Source: Clostridium sp. CAG:452 (lineage in GTDB: Bacteria > Bacillota > Clostridia > TANB77 > CAG-508). From it: 6,621 bases of DNA. The stretch lies in NCBI GenBank assembly GCA_000434035.1, contig FR893522.1, forward strand, positions 227,876 through 234,496, read 5' to 3'. How positions within the stretch are numbered: position 1 is the stretch's first letter; every line of letters begins with the position of its first letter. The notes beneath the pieces are model-generated. The model saw only the letters and a list, made by a program, of their open reading frames with translations. It was not told the origin of the DNA and did no database searches. Made by a program: the position numbers and the translations under genes. Positions 5,364-6,621 of this stretch are shown in pieces.

Positions 5364-6098
5364 ATGGCAAATAAAAGAGACTTTTATGAAGTTTTAGGTG
5401 TAGAGAAAACAGCAACAGACGAAGAATTAAAAAAAGCATATAGAAAATTAGCAAAAAAATATCATCCAGATGCTAACCCAGATAATAAAAAAGAAGCAGA
5501 AGAAAAATTTAAAGAAGTTTCTGAGGCTTATGAAACATTATCCAACCCACAAAAAAGAAAGATGTATGATCAGTTTGGACCAGATGGACCACAAGGATTT
5601 GGCGGAGGAAATCCAGGAGGTGGAGGATATTATTCATATTCTACATCAGGGTTTGATGGATTTTCTGATTTTGGAGATTTAGGAGATATTTTCTCATCAT
5701 TCTTTGGAGGAGGATTTGGAGGAAGAAGTGCTAGAACTAAAAATGGACCTAAAAAAGGAAGAGATTTAAAATATAGCATTAACATTACTTTTGAAGAATC
5801 ATATTTAGGAGTAGAAAAAGAAATATCAATATATAGAGAAGAAGAATGTCCAACTTGCCATGGAGAAAAAGCAAAACCTGGTACAAAAGCAGAAAAATGT
5901 ACAGCATGTAATGGAACAGGAACAGTAAAACAAACAGTTTCTACAATACTTGGACAAATGCAAACAACAAAAACATGTCCTAACTGTGGCGGAGAAGGAA
6001 CAATAATAAAAGAAAAATGCCCAGATTGCAAACGGAAAAGGACGTATAAGAAAATTAGTAAAAATAAAAGTAAAAATACCTGCAGGAATTTCCGATAA
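5364..6098 (+). CDS. dnaJ: DnaJ, Hsp40 co-chaperone, 5' part of a frameshifted gene
   Basis: DnaJ delivers unfolded substrates to DnaK and stimulates its ATPase. AAAGGA (5349-5354) lies nine bases before ATG 5364. The J domain (about 4-70) has the HPD catalytic motif at 34-36. The Gly/Phe region (about 71-120) includes DIF at 108-110. The first beta domain begins near 130 and is interrupted by the zinc region: CPTC (162-165), CTAC (179-182), CPNC (205-208) and CPDC (219-222). The first zinc repeat reads CPTCHGEK, with Lys in place of the usual last Gly. After Cys222 the frame leaves the family sequence: the last 22 residues are a basic, unrelated tail and the stop is at 6098. An extra A in the AAA at 6030-6032 explains this, because dropping one A gives CPDCNGKG and the normal remainder. 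As read, the product keeps the J domain but lacks most of the substrate-binding and dimerisation domains. A sequencing error, a real mutation and recoding are all possible. Confidence 0.93.
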   Translation: MANKRDFYEVLGVEKTATDEELKKAYRKLAKKYHPDANPDNKKEAEEKFKEVSEAYETLSNPQKRKMYDQFGPDGPQGFGGGNPGGGGYYSYSTSGFDGFSDFGDLGDIFSSFFGGGFGGRSARTKNGPKKGRDLKYSINITFEESYLGVEKEISIYREEECPTCHGEKAKPGTKAEKCTACNGTGTVKQTVSTILGQMQTTKTCPNCGGEGTIIKEKCPDCKRKRTYKKISKNKSKNTCRNFR

Positions 6099-6519
6099 TC
6101 AAACAGTTGTATTAAGAGGAGAAGGAGAACCTGGCTCAAAAGGTGGACCAAAAGGAGATTTATACATAGTTGTAAATATCAAGCGACACAGTATATTCTC
6201 TCGTAATGGAGATAATGTAATTTGCCAAATACCAATTACATTTACACAAGCAACATTAGGAGCAGACTTAAAAATTCCAATGGTAGATGGAAAAGAAGAA
6301 ATATACAGAATACCAGAAGGAACACAAACAGGAACTAAATTTGTAATAAAAAATAAAGGGTTCAAATCTGTAAACGGAAATTGGAATGGAGACTATGTAT
6401 TTACAGTAATAGTTCAAACTCCAAAAAAACTAACAGCAGAACAAAGAGAATTATTAAATCAATTAGCCAAAACTATGAACGAACAACCACCAGTAAAGAA
6501 AAGAGGAATATTTGGATAA
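6031..6519 (+). pseudogene. dnaJ: DnaJ, 3' part in the shifted frame (C-terminal domains)
   Basis: This frame continues dnaJ without a gap: NGKGRIRKLVKIKVKIP, then the conserved AGISDNQTVVLRGEGEPG, GDLYIVVNIKRHSIFSRNGDN, the ATLGADLKIP block and IPEGTQTGTKFVIKNKGF, ending in a DnaJ-like C-terminus. Joined to 5364-6030 with one A removed, the whole gene would encode 384 residues, a normal DnaJ length. The first ATG in this frame is at 6280, inside the second beta domain and without a ribosome binding site, so it is not a separate gene. The intact sequence and absence of further stops suggest that the frameshift is very recent or is an artefact. It lies eight bases before the operon terminator. 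Confidence 0.9.
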
Positions 6520-6527
6520 AGAATATA

Positions 6528-6566
6528 AAAATAAGAGCAATTAATTTTGCTCTTATTTTGTTTTTT
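6528..6566 (+). terminator. Intrinsic terminator at the end of the heat-shock operon
   Basis: AAAATAAGAGCAA (6528-6540) pairs perfectly with TTGCTCTTATTTT (6547-6559), a 13-bp stem with a TTAATT loop. It is followed by a T-rich tail (TTTTGTTTTTT, 6556-6566, overlapping the stem end). It begins eight bases after the dnaJ stop codon. Confidence 0.9.
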
Positions 6567-6584
6567 AAAAAAATAACAGAAATA

Positions 6585-6613
6585 TTGACATGAAGAATAA
6601 CAATATGTAAAAT
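6585..6613 (+). promoter_or_regulatory. Sigma-A promoter for a gene beyond the right edge
   Basis: TTGACA (6585-6590, perfect consensus) and TAAAAT (6608-6613) are separated by 17 bases. It lies just after the operon terminator. No CIRCE-like sequence overlaps it. The gene it serves is outside the window; in many Firmicutes prmA follows dnaJ, but nothing here confirms that. Confidence 0.65.
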
Positions 6614-6621
6614 ATTGGATG

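Noticed and set aside
6280..6519. 79-residue frame as an independent small gene
   Set aside because: It is the in-frame C-terminal part of DnaJ after the frameshift and has no ribosome binding site before its ATG.

Overview
The window is about 70% A+T by eye. It uses AGA for Arg, ATA for Ile and TTA for Leu almost throughout, has strong AGGAGG-type ribosome binding sites, and carries a DnaK without the N-lobe insertion found in Gram-negative DnaKs. The gene order hemW - hrcA - grpE - dnaK - dnaJ with CIRCE-type operators is the classic Firmicutes class I heat-shock locus. The likely source is a low-GC Clostridia-type Firmicute; I cannot place it more closely.

Layout, all genes on the + strand. 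The 3' part of hemW (1-1002), a radical-SAM family haem chaperone, enters from the left edge. A self-contained unit follows: an extended -10 promoter (1005-1033), a 140-residue protein I do not recognise (1113-1535), and a strong intrinsic terminator (1538-1571). This unit sits between hemW and hrcA, which are usually adjacent, and its codon use differs from its neighbours. The heat-shock promoter comes next: a consensus TTGACA-16-TATAAT with one CIRCE-like element over the -35 and a second over the predicted transcription start. It drives hrcA (1666-2679), grpE (2706-3200), dnaK (3282-5144) and dnaJ (5364-6519). A 13-bp intrinsic terminator closes the operon (6528-6566), and a promoter for a gene beyond the right edge lies at 6585-6613.

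How the genes work together: HrcA represses its own operon through the CIRCE sites. DnaK is the ATP-dependent chaperone, DnaJ delivers substrates and stimulates its ATPase, and GrpE exchanges its nucleotide. HrcA is generally thought to need GroEL to stay active, but no groE genes lie here.

Points of interest: (1) dnaJ is broken by an apparent +1 insertion in an AAA at 6030-6032, inside the fourth zinc motif, and all downstream family sequence is intact in the shifted frame; (2) a 120-bp imperfect palindrome fills much of the dnaK-dnaJ gap, and 14 bases of it recur exactly after grpE; (3) the orphan unit before hrcA; (4) the paired, degenerate CIRCE elements. Apart from these the window is housekeeping. 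I do not see a convincing new multi-gene system. No stretch above 300 bases lacks a gene; the longest gap is 219 bases, between dnaK and dnaJ.
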